Part shown: piece by piece, positions 19,020 to 31,919 of the stretch
How the letters are laid out: each line of letters opens with the position of its first letter
Numbering within the stretch: the first letter of the stretch is position 1
Origin: an unidentified bacterial endosymbiont
GTDB lineage: Bacteria; Pseudomonadota; Gammaproteobacteria; Enterobacterales; Enterobacteriaceae
Assembly: GCF_918797525.1 (NCBI RefSeq)
Contig: NZ_OU963893.1
Location: 2,790,001-2,854,000, forward strand
Direction of reading: 5' to 3'
Length of the DNA: 64,000 nt
Made by a program: the position numbers and the translations under genes
The notes under the pieces: model-generated
What the model was told of the DNA's origin: nothing
Seen by the model: only the letters and a program-made list of their open reading frames with translations
The model's database searches: none

Positions 19020-19631
19020 ATGACCCGACTGATTCGCCTGCTGCCTCTGGCGGCACTGGTTCTGACCGCGTGTACCGTCAACCAACCTAAAGGCCCGGGC
19101 AAAAGCCCCGACTCGCCGCAGTGGCGTCAGCACCAGCAGGACGTGCGTAACTTAAGCCAGTACCAGACGCGTGGCGCCTTTGCTTATCTGTCTGACGAGC
19201 AAAAGGTTTATGCCCGCTTTTTCTGGCAGCAAACGGGACAGGATCGTTATCGCCTGCTGTTGCTGAACCCGCTGGGCAGTACCGAGCTTGAGCTTATCGC
19301 CGGACCGGGTGAAGCGCAGATAACCGACAGTAAAGGCCAACGCTATACCGCCACCGATGCCGAAGAGATGATCGGTAAACTGACCGGTATGCCTATCCCG
19401 CTGAACAGCCTGCGCCAGTGGATCCTCGGACTGCCGGGAGAGGCGACCGATTACAGACTCGACGATCAATACCGCCTGAGCCAGCTCAACTACACCCAGA
19501 ACGGTAAAACCTGGAAGGTGGTATTTAGCGCCTATGACAGTAAAACGACACCTTCCCTGCCCTCCAACATGGAGCTGACCCAGGGCAGCCAGCGCATTAA
19601 GTTGAAGATGGATAACTGGATCGTTAAATGA
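19020..19631 (+). CDS. lolB: Outer-membrane lipoprotein receptor LolB
   Basis: Accepts lipoproteins from LolA and inserts them into the outer membrane inner leaflet. 203 residues with a lipoprotein signal and lipobox LTAC (Cys18); the mature part ([40 protein letters not shown]; ends KMDNWIVK) is close to E. coli LolB. AAGGAT lies about 12 bases before the ATG, a rather long spacing; no better start is in frame. Its stop overlaps the ispE start as ATGA. Confidence 0.95.
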   Translation: MTRLIRLLPLAALVLTACTVNQPKGPGKSPDSPQWRQHQQDVRNLSQYQTRGAFAYLSDEQKVYARFFWQQTGQDRYRLLLLNPLGSTELELIAGPGEAQITDSKGQRYTATDAEEMIGKLTGMPIPLNSLRQWILGLPGEATDYRLDDQYRLSQLNYTQNGKTWKVVFSAYDSKTTPSLPSNMELTQGSQRIKLKMDNWIVK

Positions 19632-20497
19632 TGAGCCAATGGCCCTCTCCTGGAAAACTGAATCTGTTTCTCTACATCATCGGCCAGCGTGCTGACGGTT
19701 ATCATAGCCTGCAGACGCTGTTTCAGTTTCTCAATTATGGCGATACTGTTTCGATAACGCCGCGTAATGACGGCGAGATTTGTCTGCTGACGCCTGTGGA
19801 GGGCGTGGAGCATGACGATAACCTCATCATTCTTGCCGCGCGCCTGCTGATGAAGGCGGCAGCACAAACAGGGCGACTGCCTGCGGGAAGCGGCGCGGAT
19901 CTGGCGGTTGAAAAACGTCTGCCGATGGGCGGCGGGCTGGGCGGCGGCTCATCTAATGCCGCTACCGTGCTGGTCGCCCTGAACCATCTCTGGGGATGCG
20001 GCCTGTCGAAAGATGAACTGGCGGCCTTAGGACTTACGCTTGGCGCGGATGTCCCGGTGTTTATTCACGGGCATGCGGCGTTTGCCGAAGGGGTGGGCGA
20101 GATCCTCACGGCGGTAGAACCTGAGGAAAAATGGTATCTTGTTGCCCAGCCTGGCGTGAGTATTCCGACGCCGGTCATCTTCAAAGATCCTGACCTGAAA
20201 AGAGATACGCCAGCGCGGTCAATAGAGACGTTATTAAATTGTGAATTCAGCAACGATTGCGAGGATATCGCAAGAAAACGTTTTCGCGAGGTTGATGCGG
20301 TGCTTTCCTGGCTGTTAGAATACGCGCCGTCGCGCCTGACTGGCACAGGGGCTTGTGTCTTTGCTGAATTTGACACCGAATCCGCCGCCCGTCAGGTGCT
20401 TGAGCAAGCGCCGGTTTGGCTGCATGGTTTTGTAGCGCGTGGAGTGAACACCTCCCCTCTACAACAGGCCATTCTGGCGCAGACTGAGTTTCGGTGA
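19628..20497 (+). CDS. ispE: 4-diphosphocytidyl-2-C-methyl-D-erythritol kinase IspE
   Basis: ATP-dependent kinase of the MEP isoprenoid pathway. GHMP-kinase motif [17 protein letters not shown] (about 95-111) and N-terminal [11 protein letters not shown] are diagnostic. 289 residues from ATG 19628, which overlaps the lolB stop; a second ATG at 19631 is equally possible. The protein is six residues longer than E. coli IspE at the C terminus. Followed after 126 bp by prs. Confidence 0.96.
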   Translation: MMSQWPSPGKLNLFLYIIGQRADGYHSLQTLFQFLNYGDTVSITPRNDGEICLLTPVEGVEHDDNLIILAARLLMKAAAQTGRLPAGSGADLAVEKRLPMGGGLGGGSSNAATVLVALNHLWGCGLSKDELAALGLTLGADVPVFIHGHAAFAEGVGEILTAVEPEEKWYLVAQPGVSIPTPVIFKDPDLKRDTPARSIETLLNCEFSNDCEDIARKRFREVDAVLSWLLEYAPSRLTGTGACVFAEFDTESAARQVLEQAPVWLHGFVARGVNTSPLQQAILAQTEFR

Positions 20498-21571
<1,074 letters not shown>

Positions 21572-21584
21572 TCGAGCACGGCTC

Positions 21585-21610
21585 AAAAACCCGCTACGGC
21601 GGGTTTTTTT
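21585..21610 (+). terminator. Rho-independent terminator of prs
   Basis: ACCCGC pairs with GCGGGT (21589-21604) over a TACG loop, with flanking A residues and a run of seven T. Confidence 0.92.
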
Positions 21611-21695
21611 GTTTCCGATATTTATTTGTATGACTAATGATTCAATCATCTATTATTCATATGACAGATGATACGCACAAGAATGATGGTTAATT

Positions 21696-23390
21696 GTGAA
21701 AAACGTAACTTCCTCACATGTTCTGCCCTTTCGCGCCCTCATCGACGCTTGCTGGAAAGAGAAATACTCATCGTCACGCTTTATACGTGACCTGATAGCC
21801 GGGGTAACCGTCGGCATTATCGCCATCCCGCTGGCGATGGCGCTGGCGATCGGTAGCGGCGTTGCGCCACAGTACGGCCTTTACACCTCGGCCGTGGCCG
21901 GGATTGTGATTGCCCTGACGGGCGGCTCTCGCTTTAGCGTCTCCGGCCCGACCGCCGCCTTTGTGGTTATCCTTTATCCTGTTTCCCAGCAGTTTGGTCT
22001 GGCCGGGCTGCTGGTCGCCACCCTGATGTCCGGTGTCTTTTTGATTCTGTTTGGCCTGGCTCGCTTTGGTCGGTTAATCGAATATATTCCGCTCTCCGTC
22101 ACACTGGGATTCACCTCCGGGATTGGTATCACCATCGGGACGATGCAAATCAAAGATTTCCTCGGCCTGCAGCTGGTCCACGTCCCGGAGCACTACCTGC
22201 AAAAAGTCGGCGCGCTCATTATGGCATTGCCCACCGCTAACCTGGGCGACGCGGCAACAGGCATTGTAACGCTGGGTACGCTGATCGTCTGGCCCCGGCT
22301 GGGCATTCGTCTGCCTGGACACCTGCCAGCACTCCTGCTGGGCTGTGCGGTGATGGCTATCGTCAATCTGTTCGGCGGTCAGGTGGCGACCATCGGTTCA
22401 CAGTTCCACTATATTCTGGCAGACGGTTCGCAGGGGAACGGCATTCCGCAGCTATTACCGCAACTGGTGCTGCCGTGGAATATGCCGGGCTCCAGCTTCA
22501 CGCTGAGCTGGGATTCGCTTCACGCGCTGTTACCTGCCGCTTTCTCAATGGCGATGCTGGGGGCAATTGAATCTCTGCTGTGCGCCGTGGTGCTCGACGG
22601 CATGACCGGGACCAAACACAATGCGAACAGCGAGCTGGTCGGCCAGGGGATGGGCAATATTATTGCGCCGTTCTTCGGGGGGATTACGGCCACGGCGGCA
22701 ATCGCCCGTTCGGCCGCTAACGTTCGCGCGGGTGCAACGTCTCCGGTTTCGGCGGTTATCCACTCCGGGCTGGTTATCATGGCTCTGCTGATACTCGCCC
22801 CACTGCTCTCCTGGCTCCCGCTCTCAGCGATGGCGGCTCTGCTGTTAATGGTCGCCTGGAACATGAGTGAGGCGCATAAGGTGGTGAACCTGCTGCGCCG
22901 TGCGCCGAAAGACGACATTATTGTGATGCTCATCTGTATGTCGCTGACCGTGTTGTTCGATATGGTCATTGCTATTAGCGTTGGGATTGTACTGGCTTCC
23001 CTGCTCTTTATGCGCCGCATCGCGCAGATGACGCGGCTTTCGTCGGTTAAGGTTGATGTGCCGGAGGATGTGCTGGTTCTGCGCGTCATTGGCCCGCTAT
23101 TCTTTGCGGCCGCCGAAGGGCTGTTCAGCGATCTGGAGTCGCGCATTGTGGGCAAACGCATTGTGGTCCTGAAATGGGATGCCGTACCCGTGCTGGACGC
23201 GGGCGGGCTGGACGCCTTTCAGCGCTTCGTTGCGCGTTTGCCACAGGGATGTGAATTGCGGGTGAGCAATCTGGAATTTCAGCCGCTACGCACTATGGCA
23301 CGCGCGGGCGTACAGCCGATCCCGGGCCGGCTGACATTTTACCCTGACCGCGAAGCGGCGTTAGCGGAGCGTGAAGCTCTGCCTTCTTAA
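21696..23390 (+). CDS. dauA: C4-dicarboxylic acid transporter DauA (SulP family)
   Basis: Inner-membrane SulP protein, 564 residues, aligned by eye along its length with E. coli YchM/DauA. SulP signature [20 protein letters not shown], many hydrophobic helices up to about residue 430, then a cytosolic STAS domain ([34 protein letters not shown]). E. coli DauA takes up succinate at acid pH. The GTG at 21696 is the only plausible start because a stop lies just upstream, though its ribosome-binding site is weak. The C terminus is a few residues longer than in E. coli. Confidence 0.95.
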   Translation: MKNVTSSHVLPFRALIDACWKEKYSSSRFIRDLIAGVTVGIIAIPLAMALAIGSGVAPQYGLYTSAVAGIVIALTGGSRFSVSGPTAAFVVILYPVSQQFGLAGLLVATLMSGVFLILFGLARFGRLIEYIPLSVTLGFTSGIGITIGTMQIKDFLGLQLVHVPEHYLQKVGALIMALPTANLGDAATGIVTLGTLIVWPRLGIRLPGHLPALLLGCAVMAIVNLFGGQVATIGSQFHYILADGSQGNGIPQLLPQLVLPWNMPGSSFTLSWDSLHALLPAAFSMAMLGAIESLLCAVVLDGMTGTKHNANSELVGQGMGNIIAPFFGGITATAAIARSAANVRAGATSPVSAVIHSGLVIMALLILAPLLSWLPLSAMAALLLMVAWNMSEAHKVVNLLRRAPKDDIIVMLICMSLTVLFDMVIAISVGIVLASLLFMRRIAQMTRLSSVKVDVPEDVLVLRVIGPLFFAAAEGLFSDLESRIVGKRIVVLKWDAVPVLDAGGLDAFQRFVARLPQGCELRVSNLEFQPLRTMARAGVQPIPGRLTFYPDREAALAEREALPS

Positions 23391-23393
23391 TGT

Positions 23394-23421
23394 AAAAAAC
23401 GACGTGATATGCGTCGTTTTT
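23394..23421. terminator. Terminator between dauA and ychH
   Basis: AAAACGACG pairs with CGTCGTTTT around TGATATG, beginning four bases after the dauA stop; flanked by A and T runs, so it can also act for the convergent ychH. Confidence 0.88.
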
Positions 23422-23442
23422 AATATCTGTTGTTGCCCCACG

Positions 23443-23718
23443 CTAGCTGTGCTTGTGCTGGTCCCGGCGGCAACGTTTATCGTAATGGCGCACCCACCAG
23501 TATCTGTCGCAGACCTGTTCATGCCCGCTGACGCGTGCGCCAGCCAGCCACAACACCGCCCCGAGAAAGATGCTCAATACCGCGCCGTGAGCGAAGTATT
23601 GTGGGAGGTCAAGCTGTGGTAACTGGTTCAAAATAGAATAACCCACACCAACTACCATCACGAACAGCCCCAACCCCATCAGTATGTTACCGAGTATCGA
23701 AGCGTTTTTGCGTTTCAT
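23443..23718 (-). CDS. ychH: Stress-induced membrane protein YchH
   Basis: Small inner-membrane protein of 91 residues with two hydrophobic helices (about 8-28 and 42-60) and a Cys- and Arg-rich tail (HEQVCDRYWWVRHYDKRC). Very close to E. coli YchH (92 residues), a CRP-activated stress protein. GGAGGT lies before the ATG. Convergent with dauA and divergent from pth. Function unknown. Confidence 0.93.
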   Translation of the reverse strand: MKRKNASILGNILMGLGLFVMVVGVGYSILNQLPQLDLPQYFAHGAVLSIFLGAVLWLAGARVSGHEQVCDRYWWVRHYDKRCRRDQHKHS

Positions 23719-23799
23719 ATATTACCTCCGGAACTATGGGTTGTAAGGGGTAATGCCCCCGATCCTTGTGTGTAAAGTATAGGCAACGCTCCTTTTACG

Positions 23800-23821
23800 A
23801 GTTGCGTGAATGATCACATTT
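23800..23821. promoter_or_regulatory. Candidate CRP site upstream of ychH
   Basis: The 22-mer has a perfect right half (GATCACATTT) and a poor left half (TGCGT for TGTGA). It lies about 90 bp before the ychH start; E. coli ychH is CRP-activated. It could also affect divergent pth. Confidence 0.4.
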
Positions 23822-23992
23822 ACGAAACGTGCCCAGACAAAAATTTACAAATAAGGCGTTGAACAGCTTGAAATTCTAATGGTTCAACTGAGTAATTATT
23901 GTCTTTTTGGTGTTCATCGCGCAGAACTTTGTCAAGCGGCGCGCCAGACAGTAAACTACGCGCCAGATCTGGAACCCATTAGGAATTGAATC

Positions 23993-24577
23993 GTGACGAT
24001 TAAACTGATTGTCGGCCTCGCTAATCCCGGCGCAGAGTATGCAGCCACTCGCCATAATGCCGGTGCCTGGTACGCTGATCTGCTGGCCGAACGGTTGCAC
24101 GCTCCCCTGCGTGAAGAACCGAAGTTTTACGGGTATACCTCACGTATCAACCTTGCTGGCGCGGACGTGCGCCTGCTGGTGCCGACGACTTTCATGAACC
24201 TGAGCGGCAAAGCCGTGGCGGCAATGGCAACATTTTATCGCATCAATCCGGATGAAATTCTGGTGGCGCATGATGAACTGGATCTCCCGCCGGGTGTCGC
24301 AAAGTTCAAGCTGGGCGGCGGCCACGGCGGTCACAATGGTTTAAAAGACATCATCAGCAAACTGGGGAATAACCCTAATTTCCACCGTTTGCGTTTAGGA
24401 ATTGGTCATCCGGGCGATAAAAACAAAGTTGTGGGTTTCGTGCTCGGTAAGCCCCCGGTTTCAGAGCAGAAATTAATAGACGACGCGGTTGACGAAGCGG
24501 CGCGCTGTACCGAGATTTGGCTACAAGACGGCTTGACTAAAGCGACTAACCGCCTGCATGCGTTTAAAGCGCAATAA
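23993..24577 (+). CDS. pth: Peptidyl-tRNA hydrolase Pth
   Basis: Recycles peptidyl-tRNA released from stalled ribosomes. 194 residues with N-terminal [17 protein letters not shown] containing the catalytic His20-region, [10 protein letters not shown], and [10 protein letters not shown] with its key Asp. It starts with GTG at 23993, with AGGA eight bases before. Paired with ychF as in E. coli. Confidence 0.97.
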   Translation: MTIKLIVGLANPGAEYAATRHNAGAWYADLLAERLHAPLREEPKFYGYTSRINLAGADVRLLVPTTFMNLSGKAVAAMATFYRINPDEILVAHDELDLPPGVAKFKLGGGHGGHNGLKDIISKLGNNPNFHRLRLGIGHPGDKNKVVGFVLGKPPVSEQKLIDDAVDEAARCTEIWLQDGLTKATNRLHAFKAQ

Positions 24578-24703
24578 TCCGCGCAGTACGGCTTTTTTAC
24601 CGCGCGGCCTGCGGGTTACGTGTATAATAAGCGTAGTTATTTACTTTTTTTCAATCGGTTGTTAATAACGGATTGATTATCAAGACATTAAGGTGATTTA
24701 GAG

Positions 24704-25798
24704 ATGGGATTCAAATGCGGTATCGTCGGTCTGCCAAACGTTGGCAAATCCACCCTGTTCAACGCGCTCACCAAAGCCGGTATTGAAGCGGCAAACTTCC
24801 CGTTCTGTACCATTGAGCCGAACACCGGTGTTGTACCCATGCCCGATCCGCGTCTTGACCAGCTCGCAGAAATCGTCAAGCCGCAGCGCATTTTACCCAC
24901 CACCATGGAGTTCGTGGACATTGCGGGCCTGGTAAAAGGCGCATCCAAAGGAGAAGGCCTGGGTAATCAGTTTCTGACCAACATTCGTGAAACCGAAGCG
25001 ATCGGCCACGTTGTACGTTGCTTTGAGAATGACAACATTATCCACGTCAACAATAAAGTGGATCCGGCTGATGACATCGAAGTTATTAACACCGAACTGG
25101 CGCTGTCTGACCTGGACACCTGCGAGCGTGCTCTGCATCGCGTGCAAAAGCGTGCCAAAGGCGGCGATAAGGACGCTAAAGCCGAGCAAGCGGCGCTGGA
25201 AAAATGTCTGCCGCAGCTGGAAAACGCGGGTATGTTGCGCGCGCTTAAGAACCTGACTGAGGAAGACAAGGCAGCAATCAAATACCTGAGCTTCCTGACG
25301 CTGAAGCCAACCATGTATATTGCCAACGTCAACGAAGACGGTTTCGAGAACAACCCTTATCTGGACAAAGTGCGTGAAATCGCGGCGGCTGAAGGCTCTG
25401 TGGTGGTTGCGGTGTGCGCGGCGGTTGAATCCGATATCGCTGAACTGGACGATGCTGATCGTGAAGAGTTTATGGCCGAACTGGGCATTGAAGAACCGGG
25501 TCTTAATCGCGTGATCCGTGCGGGTTACGAACTGCTAAACCTGCAAACCTACTTCACCGCTGGCGTGAAAGAAGTGCGTGCATGGACCATCCCTGTAGGT
25601 GCCACTGCGCCACAGGCTGCGGGTAAAATCCACACAGACTTCGAGAAAGGCTTTATCCGCGCACAGACTATCGCGTTTGAAGACTTCATCACCTACAAAG
25701 GTGAGCAAGGCGCGAAAGAAGCTGGCAAGATGCGTGCGGAAGGGAAAGATTATGTCGTAAAAGATGGCGACGTGATGAACTTCCTGTTCAACGTCTAA
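24704..25798 (+). CDS. ychF: Redox-responsive ATPase YchF (Obg family)
   Basis: Universally conserved P-loop protein preferring ATP, ribosome-associated. 364 residues: G1 [12 protein letters not shown], switch region [20 protein letters not shown], central coiled-coil insert (about 130-200), and C-terminal TGS domain ([18 protein letters not shown] ... [15 protein letters not shown]). AAGGTG precedes the ATG. Followed by a terminator and the convergent nqr operon. Confidence 0.97.
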   Translation: MGFKCGIVGLPNVGKSTLFNALTKAGIEAANFPFCTIEPNTGVVPMPDPRLDQLAEIVKPQRILPTTMEFVDIAGLVKGASKGEGLGNQFLTNIRETEAIGHVVRCFENDNIIHVNNKVDPADDIEVINTELALSDLDTCERALHRVQKRAKGGDKDAKAEQAALEKCLPQLENAGMLRALKNLTEEDKAAIKYLSFLTLKPTMYIANVNEDGFENNPYLDKVREIAAAEGSVVVAVCAAVESDIAELDDADREEFMAELGIEEPGLNRVIRAGYELLNLQTYFTAGVKEVRAWTIPVGATAPQAAGKIHTDFEKGFIRAQTIAFEDFITYKGEQGAKEAGKMRAEGKDYVVKDGDVMNFLFNV

Positions 25799-25825
25799 AA
25801 CTCAATTCACCTCATGAAAACCCTG

Positions 25826-25853
25826 AAAATCCACGCTGTTGCGTGGATTTTTT
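25826..25853. terminator. Bidirectional terminator between ychF and nqrM
   Basis: AAATCCACGC (25827-25836) pairs with GCGTGGATTT (25841-25850) over a TGTT loop, with A and T runs outside, serving both converging transcripts. Confidence 0.94.
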
Positions 25854-25870
25854 ATGTATTGATTAAATGT

Positions 25871-26080
25871 TTATTTAAGCCTTAGCGTCACGGTATTTTC
25901 ATCCCTGATACGCTTTTTACGCGCCTCGCACGGTTCAGGACATTCGCAGACCTTTTCCATGCCGACAGAGGCAATGCCGCCACAGCTGCCAGCGATCGTT
26001 CTGCGCTTAATAAGCCATCCAATCGACATGCCGAGCACTACCAGCAAAAAGACAACAAAGGTTGCGACAAAAGTCATCAT
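25871..26080 (-). CDS. nqrM: Na+-NQR maturation protein NqrM
   Basis: 69-residue membrane protein: one N-terminal helix (about 3-25) then a Cys-rich segment with SCGGIASVGMEKVCECPEPC, the cysteine pattern of NqrM (formerly DUF539), needed for iron delivery to the NqrD/E site. It starts three bases after nqrF with GGGGA upstream; two adjacent ATGs make the start ambiguous by one codon. Its place at the end of nqrABCDEF supports the assignment. Confidence 0.92.
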   Translation of the reverse strand: MMTFVATFVVFLLVVLGMSIGWLIKRRTIAGSCGGIASVGMEKVCECPEPCEARKKRIRDENTVTLRLK

Positions 26081-26082
26081 TG

Positions 26083-27303
26083 TTATTCCCCAAAGTCATC
26101 AAGCAGAATATTTTCATCTTCCACGCCGAGCGAATGCAGCATCGTAATCACTGCCGCATTCATCATCGGTGGACCACACAGATAAAACTCACAGTCTTCC
26201 GGTGCGCTATGCTGCTTGAGGTAGTTTTCGAAAAGTACCTGGTGGATGAATCCCGTGTAGCCGGTCCAGTTGTCCTCTGGCAGCGGATCGGACAAGGCAA
26301 CGTGGAAAGTGAAATTAGGGTTTTCACGGGCCAACTGTTCAAACTCTTCAGCGTAGAACATTTCCTTTAAGGATCGCGCACCGTACCAGAAGCTGATTTT
26401 ACGCTTGCTACCCAGCCGCTTAAGCTGGTCAAAGATGTGAGAACGCATGGGAGCCATTCCCGCGCCTCCGCCTATAAATACCATTTCCGCGTCGGTCTCC
26501 CGTGCGAAGAACTCGCCAAAGGGGCCGGAAATAGTCACTTTATCACCGGGCTTTAACGACCAGATGTAGGATGACATCACCCCGGGCGGCACATACATTG
26601 ACGCAGGCGGTGTGGCGATTCGCACATTGAGCATAATGATACCCTCTTCCTCAGGGTAGTTAGCCATTGAATAGGCGCGAAGGGTTGGCTCTTTGACATC
26701 TGAAACAAACCTGAAAAGATCAAATTTATCCCAGTCGCTGCGATACTCTTGTGGAATATCAAAATCACGGTACGCGACCGTGTGGGCAGGACACTCTATC
26801 TGGATATAGCCCCCCGCTCTGAATGGCACCGACTCCCCATCCGGGATCTTGAGCTTCAGCTCTTTGATAAAGGTGGCTTTGTTGTCGTTTGAAATAACCT
26901 CGCACACCCATTTTTTGACCCCGAAGATCTCTTCCGCAAGCTCAATTTTCATATCCTGGCGAACCGCAACCTGGCACGCCAGGCGACAACCCTCTTTGGC
27001 TTCGCGCCTGGTAATCGACGCCAGCTCCGTCGGCAAAATATCGCCACCGCCCTCTTTTACCGTTATCCGGCACTGTCCGCACGAGCCGCCCCCGCCACAG
27101 GCAGAGGAGATAAAAATGCCTTGCGCGGACAGCGTATTAAGTAGCTTATCACCTGCTGGCGCACGAATTTGATGCTGTGGGTCACCATTGATATCAATAA
27201 GTACCTCGCCAGCGTTCACTAGCCTGGCACGGGCCGCTAAAATCATGCCCGCCAGTGCGACCACTATCAACGTGAACATCACTACGCCAAGAATTATCTC
27301 CAT
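26083..27303 (-). CDS. nqrF: Na+-translocating NADH:quinone oxidoreductase subunit F
   Basis: Entry point for electrons: oxidises NADH via FAD and a [2Fe-2S] centre. 406 residues: N-terminal membrane helix (about 3-25), ferredoxin domain with [12 protein letters not shown] and a later Cys in CRLACQ, FAD-binding [11 protein letters not shown], and NADH-binding [19 protein letters not shown]. Separated from nqrE by ten bases. Complete by comparison with the usual length of about 407. Confidence 0.97.
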   Translation of the reverse strand: MEIILGVVMFTLIVVALAGMILAARARLVNAGEVLIDINGDPQHQIRAPAGDKLLNTLSAQGIFISSACGGGGSCGQCRITVKEGGGDILPTELASITRREAKEGCRLACQVAVRQDMKIELAEEIFGVKKWVCEVISNDNKATFIKELKLKIPDGESVPFRAGGYIQIECPAHTVAYRDFDIPQEYRSDWDKFDLFRFVSDVKEPTLRAYSMANYPEEEGIIMLNVRIATPPASMYVPPGVMSSYIWSLKPGDKVTISGPFGEFFARETDAEMVFIGGGAGMAPMRSHIFDQLKRLGSKRKISFWYGARSLKEMFYAEEFEQLARENPNFTFHVALSDPLPEDNWTGYTGFIHQVLFENYLKQHSAPEDCEFYLCGPPMMNAAVITMLHSLGVEDENILLDDFGE

Positions 27304-27313
27304 TTCTTAGTCC

Positions 27314-27910
27314 TTACAGTTGCACACCAGAGAACGACATGAAGCCCAGCGCCATCAGTCCGGTGGTAATAAAGGTGATCCCTAAGCCACGCAATCCATT
27401 GGGAACGTTGGCATATTTCATTTTTTCGCGCAGCCCCGTTAAGGCCAGAATACCCAGCATCCAGCCCAGCCCGGACCCAATTCCGTAAACAATAGATTCC
27501 CCGAAGTTATAATCTCGCTGAACCATAAACGCTACGCCACCAAAAATGGCGCAGTGTACGGCAATCAAAGGCAGATAAATGCCCAGCGCGTTATACAAAT
27601 TCATAAAATATCTCTCGAGTACCATCTCAAGAATTTGTACCAACGCGGCAATGACGCCTATAAAGGTTATAAAGTTGAGGAAGCTAAGATCCACGCCTTC
27701 CACCAGCGCGCTATCACGCAATACGTAGTTGAAAACCAGGTTGTTTATCGGTACTGCTAGTCCAAGCACGATTGTGACCGTGATACCCAGCCCAAAAGCC
27801 GTGGAGATCTTTTTAGAGATGGCTAAAAATGTACACATGCCGAGGAAGAATGCCAGGGCCATATTTTCAATGAACACCGCACGGACAAATAAGCTCAGAT
27901 AATGATCCAT
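27314..27910 (-). CDS. nqrE: Na+-NQR subunit E
   Basis: Membrane subunit of 198 residues with about six helices. It keeps the conserved N-terminal segment [13 protein letters not shown] with Cys, a ligand of the intramembrane iron centre shared with NqrD, and [16 protein letters not shown]. Six bases downstream of nqrD. Confidence 0.96.
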   Translation of the reverse strand: MDHYLSLFVRAVFIENMALAFFLGMCTFLAISKKISTAFGLGITVTIVLGLAVPINNLVFNYVLRDSALVEGVDLSFLNFITFIGVIAALVQILEMVLERYFMNLYNALGIYLPLIAVHCAIFGGVAFMVQRDYNFGESIVYGIGSGLGWMLGILALTGLREKMKYANVPNGLRGLGITFITTGLMALGFMSFSGVQL

Positions 27911-27916
27911 CGGCAG

Positions 27917-28555
27917 TTACTCCCTTTCCTGCTGTTCTGGCTTCAGCGTCCGAATTAGCCAGATCAGGAAACCAATAATGAAAAATGCGCTGGGTGCCAG
28001 TAAAAATAACCCGTTTGGATAATACCAGCCGCCATTCTGGAAGGTTTCAAAGATCGTGATATCGAAAACTTTACCCGTTCCGGCTAATTCTCTTATCACA
28101 CCGACGATAATTAATATGGCGCCATAACCCAGACCGTTACCGATGCCATCCATAAAGCTCGGGATTGGGGGCATTTTCATCGCGTAAGCTTCGGCGCGGC
28201 CCATCACGATGCAGTTGGTAATGATTAGACCCACAAATACCGACAGCTGTTTTGAGGTTTCATACGCAAAGGCGCGCAGCAGCTGATCGACGACGATCAC
28301 CAGCGAGGCGACAATGGTCATTTGAACGATCATGCGCACGCTGTTAGGAATATGGTAACGGATCAGCGAAATGAACATGCTGGAGAACGCCGTTACCAAG
28401 GTGACGGCCACGGCCATCACCAGCGCCGTATCAACCCGAGTGGTCACGGCCAATGCGGAGCAGACGCCCAGAACCTGTAACGTGATGGGATTATTCGCTA
28501 AAAGCGGTTCGATAATCACCCGTTTTATCTGTTTACTATCGACTGTCTCAGACAT
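27917..28555 (-). CDS. nqrD: Na+-NQR subunit D
   Basis: Membrane subunit of 212 residues, inverted homologue of NqrE, with [20 protein letters not shown] and [17 protein letters not shown] carrying the Cys residues expected at the iron site. Its start overlaps the nqrC end by eight bases. Confidence 0.96.
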   Translation of the reverse strand: MSETVDSKQIKRVIIEPLLANNPITLQVLGVCSALAVTTRVDTALVMAVAVTLVTAFSSMFISLIRYHIPNSVRMIVQMTIVASLVIVVDQLLRAFAYETSKQLSVFVGLIITNCIVMGRAEAYAMKMPPIPSFMDGIGNGLGYGAILIIVGVIRELAGTGKVFDITIFETFQNGGWYYPNGLFLLAPSAFFIIGFLIWLIRTLKPEQQERE

Positions 28556-29342
28556 TGTTTAGTGCTCCTTCACGAACGTTTTTAAGGAACGGACCAAAGC
28601 CCAGTTCACCCATCCAGAAGTCAAAACTGTTCTGCACACCGTTGGCGGTGAGCGTTGCGCCAGAAAGGCCGTCGACGGCATGATGATCGTCCTGCCGCGC
28701 GCTGCCTTTCACGATCCTCAGCGCAGGCTGTCCGTCCTCGTTCAGGGCCTTTTTACCGACAAACTGTGCGCGCCAGTTCGGGTTTTCAATTTCTCCACCC
28801 AGCCCTGGCGTCTCACCATGGTCGTAGAAGATGATCCCCTTAATCGTTTTGCCGTCGGTTTCGATTGAAACCAGTGAGTGCATCACGGACCACAGTCCGT
28901 TGCCGTAGACGGGCAGCACCAGCTCCTGGATCCGGTTCTGCGCGTCGCGCACCAGATATACTTCGGCAATATGGCTGCGCCGCTTAATGCCCGCCGGATC
29001 CTGAGAGACCTCAAGCTTCAGGCTCATAAGCGGATCTTTAACCGCCTGCGCGTGGTCAAATTTGGCCGGATCCTTATCCAGAAACTCGCCCGTATTTAAG
29101 TCCACCAGACGCGCCGAAATCCGTTCAGCAAAAATGTTAGATACCTCTTCGCTACTCATGCCGTGATGCATCAGGCCCGCGACCGCCAGAATATTGCGCT
29201 GCCGATCGAGCGCGCGCTGTTCCTGCTGGCGAGACTTCAACCCGACGGCTGCGCTCGCCACCACAATTGAACAGACCAGGCAAATGATCAGCACCACCAG
29301 CAGGGTCTTGCCGTTACTTTCGTTGTTTTTCACCTCAGCCAC
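28548..29342 (-). CDS. nqrC: Na+-NQR subunit C (covalent FMN)
   Basis: Periplasm-facing flavoprotein anchored by one N-terminal helix, 264 residues. The flavinylation motif SGAT is visible in [12 protein letters not shown] near the C terminus; the Thr carries FMN. A longer frame to 29411 runs back into nqrB, but GTG 29342 follows GGAGG by seven bases and overlaps the nqrB end by eight bases; another GTG lies three codons inside. FMN attachment needs ApbE, which is not encoded in this window. Confidence 0.94.
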   Translation of the reverse strand: MAEVKNNESNGKTLLVVLIICLVCSIVVASAAVGLKSRQQEQRALDRQRNILAVAGLMHHGMSSEEVSNIFAERISARLVDLNTGEFLDKDPAKFDHAQAVKDPLMSLKLEVSQDPAGIKRRSHIAEVYLVRDAQNRIQELVLPVYGNGLWSVMHSLVSIETDGKTIKGIIFYDHGETPGLGGEIENPNWRAQFVGKKALNEDGQPALRIVKGSARQDDHHAVDGLSGATLTANGVQNSFDFWMGELGFGPFLKNVREGALNNV

Positions 29343-30576
29343 GCGCCTTCCTCCGCTTAATGTTGGCCCGCACCACCAGATAATCGAATAGCGGGGCAAA
29401 CAGATTGGCAAACAAAATGGCCAGCATCATTCCTTCCGGATAAGCCGGATTGACCACACGAATGAGTACGCACATCACGCCAATCAGCGCGCCATACCAC
29501 CATTTTCCTCTGTCGGTGAATGAGGCTGACACCGGGTCGGTAGCCATAAACATCATGCCAAAGGCAAAACCGCCCAGGACCAGATGCCAGTACCAGGGCA
29601 TTGAGAACATCGGGTTGGTGCTGGAGCCGATAACGTTAAAGAGCGTGGCGGTGAGCACCATGCCCAGCATGACGCCGGCGACGATACGCCATGACGCGAC
29701 CCTGCCAAAAAGGATGATTGCGCCACCGAATAAAATCATCAGGGTCGAGACTTCACCGATCGATCCAGGAATATTGCCGATAAAGGCATCAAGCCAGGTG
29801 ATGGTCTGGCCGGTAGCGTTATTGACGAGCGCTTCTCCGCCCTGCGCAGACCACTGTGAGAGCGGCGTTGCGCCGGAGAAACCGTCTGCTGCGGTCCAGA
29901 CCAGATCGCCTGAAATTTGTGCCGGCCAGGCAAAGAACAGGAATGCGCGCCCTGCAAGCGCCGGATTGAGGAAGTTGCGCCCGGTTCCACCGAAGATCTC
30001 TTTCGCCACCACCACGCCGAAGCTTATCCCAGCCGCAGCCTGCCACAGAGGTATCGCGGGGGGTACAATCAGAGCGAAGAGAATTGAGGTGACAAAGAAA
30101 CCTTCGTTGATCTCATGCTTGCGGATAACCGCGAAAAGCACCTCCCAGAAGCCCCCGACCAAAAATACCGTGAGGTAAATCGGCAGGAAGTAGACCGCGC
30201 CTAATCCGATCATACTTATCCAACTGGCATCGGCGGCAACGCTTATTCCCAGCCACTGGGCGAGCCGATAGTGCCAGTCGGACTGGAGCACCATTTCAAG
30301 CTGATCGGCATCATAAAGCTGATGCAGGGCGACGATGGTTTGCAGCCCGGTGTTGTACATGCCCCAGAACATCGCCGGAAAAACGGCAAACCAGACCAGA
30401 ATCATCATGCGCTTTAAATCGATGGCATCGCGCACGTGTGCTGCCCCCTTCGTCACCTGTCCTGGTGTATAGAAAAGGGTCGCTGTCGCTTCAAACAGCG
30501 GATAATATCTTGCCAGTTTGCCACCCTCACTAAAGTGCGGCTCCAGCTTATCGAAGCGTTGTTTTAAGCCCATCAT
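29335..30576 (-). CDS. nqrB: Na+-NQR subunit B (covalent FMN, quinone site)
   Basis: Large membrane subunit, 413 residues with about ten helices. The flavinylation motif SGAT occurs in [12 protein letters not shown] (about residue 230). [20 protein letters not shown] and [18 protein letters not shown] are typical. Its start abuts the nqrA stop at 30576. NqrB holds covalent FMN and forms the sodium path by family knowledge. Confidence 0.97.
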   Translation of the reverse strand: MMGLKQRFDKLEPHFSEGGKLARYYPLFEATATLFYTPGQVTKGAAHVRDAIDLKRMMILVWFAVFPAMFWGMYNTGLQTIVALHQLYDADQLEMVLQSDWHYRLAQWLGISVAADASWISMIGLGAVYFLPIYLTVFLVGGFWEVLFAVIRKHEINEGFFVTSILFALIVPPAIPLWQAAAGISFGVVVAKEIFGGTGRNFLNPALAGRAFLFFAWPAQISGDLVWTAADGFSGATPLSQWSAQGGEALVNNATGQTITWLDAFIGNIPGSIGEVSTLMILFGGAIILFGRVASWRIVAGVMLGMVLTATLFNVIGSSTNPMFSMPWYWHLVLGGFAFGMMFMATDPVSASFTDRGKWWYGALIGVMCVLIRVVNPAYPEGMMLAILFANLFAPLFDYLVVRANIKRRKARG

Positions 30577-31919
30577 TACCCTTCCTGTTCAATGCGGGTT
30601 AAGACTTCACGCAGCACCGGGCCATACTCATATTTCCCCGGACAAACGTAGGTACAGAGTGCCAAATCCTCCTCATCAAGCTCCAGGCACCCGAGGTCTT
30701 GCGCACTGTCGGTATCACCGGCGAGCAAGTCACGCAACAGCAGAGTCGGTAAAATATCCAGAGGCATAACGCGTTCGTAACTACCGATAGGGACCATCGC
30801 GCGTTCGCCTCCGTGGGTGCTGCTGGTGAAGTTGAAGCGTTTCTTACGCAAAAAATGACCAAGCGTGGTTCGGGTCAACGAAAACTTCTCTTTGCCCGGC
30901 AATACCCAGCCGAACAGCTCTTTCTCACGTCCTTCGGCAATGACGCTCACCTGCAAATGGTAACGACCCAAATAAGCCTGCGGCCCCGTGGCATGGCGTC
31001 CGCTGAGTACCGATCCCGATATCACACGGTTCTCGCCCTCTTTAAGCTCGCCGCTGAGAAGCTCCGCGATATCCGCGCCCGTCAGCGTTTGGATTAGACG
31101 CGGATTCGCGACCTGAGGGCCGCCGATGGCGATGATTCGTTCAGAGCACAACTCTCCCGTCAGGAAAAGCTGGCCGATGGCAATGACGTCCTGATAATTG
31201 AGATGCCAGACCTGCCTGGACAGGCTTACCGGTTCCAAAAAATGGATGTGCGTTCCGACAAGCCCAGCCGGATGCGGGCCGGTAAATTCACTGAACGTAA
31301 CGCGCCGTTGTGGATGACCATTAAGCCCCCCGCCCCCGGCCTGACAGACATGGACTTTTCCCGCCGTCAGTCGCGTGAGAAGGGTTAGCCCGGCATCAAA
31401 TGCCTCCTGCTGCATCGAAATAATGGGCTGCGGGTCTGCGCTAAGGGGATTGGTGTCGATTGCCGTGACAAAGATAGCCGCCGGTTCGCAGTCAGGAACC
31501 GGGGATTTACTGAAGGGGCGGGTGCGAAATGCGGTCCACAGTCCGGAATCGAGAAGCTGACGCTGAACGACCTCCCGACTAAGCTCGCCGAGAGTGGCCA
31601 GATCATGACGCTTAAATTCGCGCTGTTCATTGCCCTCGATGCGGATAACAACGGCGTGCATCACGCGGCGTTCTCCGCGATGTATAGCCGTTACCACTCC
31701 GCTGGCCGGGGCGGTAAACATGACGCCCGGATTTTTTTTATCCTCGAACAGAGCCTGACCTTTCACAACTCGCTCGCCAGGCTTTACCAGCATGGCAGGA
31801 CGCATGCCGTTATAATCGTCGCCTAAGATTGCAACATGACGAACGCTGGTGTTCAGTGAAATCGATTGTTCAGGTGCACCGGCAATAGGTAAATCAAGTC
31901 CTGATTTAATTCTGAACAT
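30576..31919 (-). CDS. nqrA: Na+-NQR subunit A
   Basis: Peripheral cytoplasmic subunit, 447 residues, first gene of the operon. The N terminus [18 protein letters not shown] and segments [21 protein letters not shown] and [18 protein letters not shown] Cys region near the end match the family. It has no transmembrane helix. Promoter not identified with confidence in the AT-rich 457 bp upstream. Confidence 0.96.
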   Translation of the reverse strand: MFRIKSGLDLPIAGAPEQSISLNTSVRHVAILGDDYNGMRPAMLVKPGERVVKGQALFEDKKNPGVMFTAPASGVVTAIHRGERRVMHAVVIRIEGNEQREFKRHDLATLGELSREVVQRQLLDSGLWTAFRTRPFSKSPVPDCEPAAIFVTAIDTNPLSADPQPIISMQQEAFDAGLTLLTRLTAGKVHVCQAGGGGLNGHPQRRVTFSEFTGPHPAGLVGTHIHFLEPVSLSRQVWHLNYQDVIAIGQLFLTGELCSERIIAIGGPQVANPRLIQTLTGADIAELLSGELKEGENRVISGSVLSGRHATGPQAYLGRYHLQVSVIAEGREKELFGWVLPGKEKFSLTRTTLGHFLRKKRFNFTSSTHGGERAMVPIGSYERVMPLDILPTLLLRDLLAGDTDSAQDLGCLELDEEDLALCTYVCPGKYEYGPVLREVLTRIEQEG

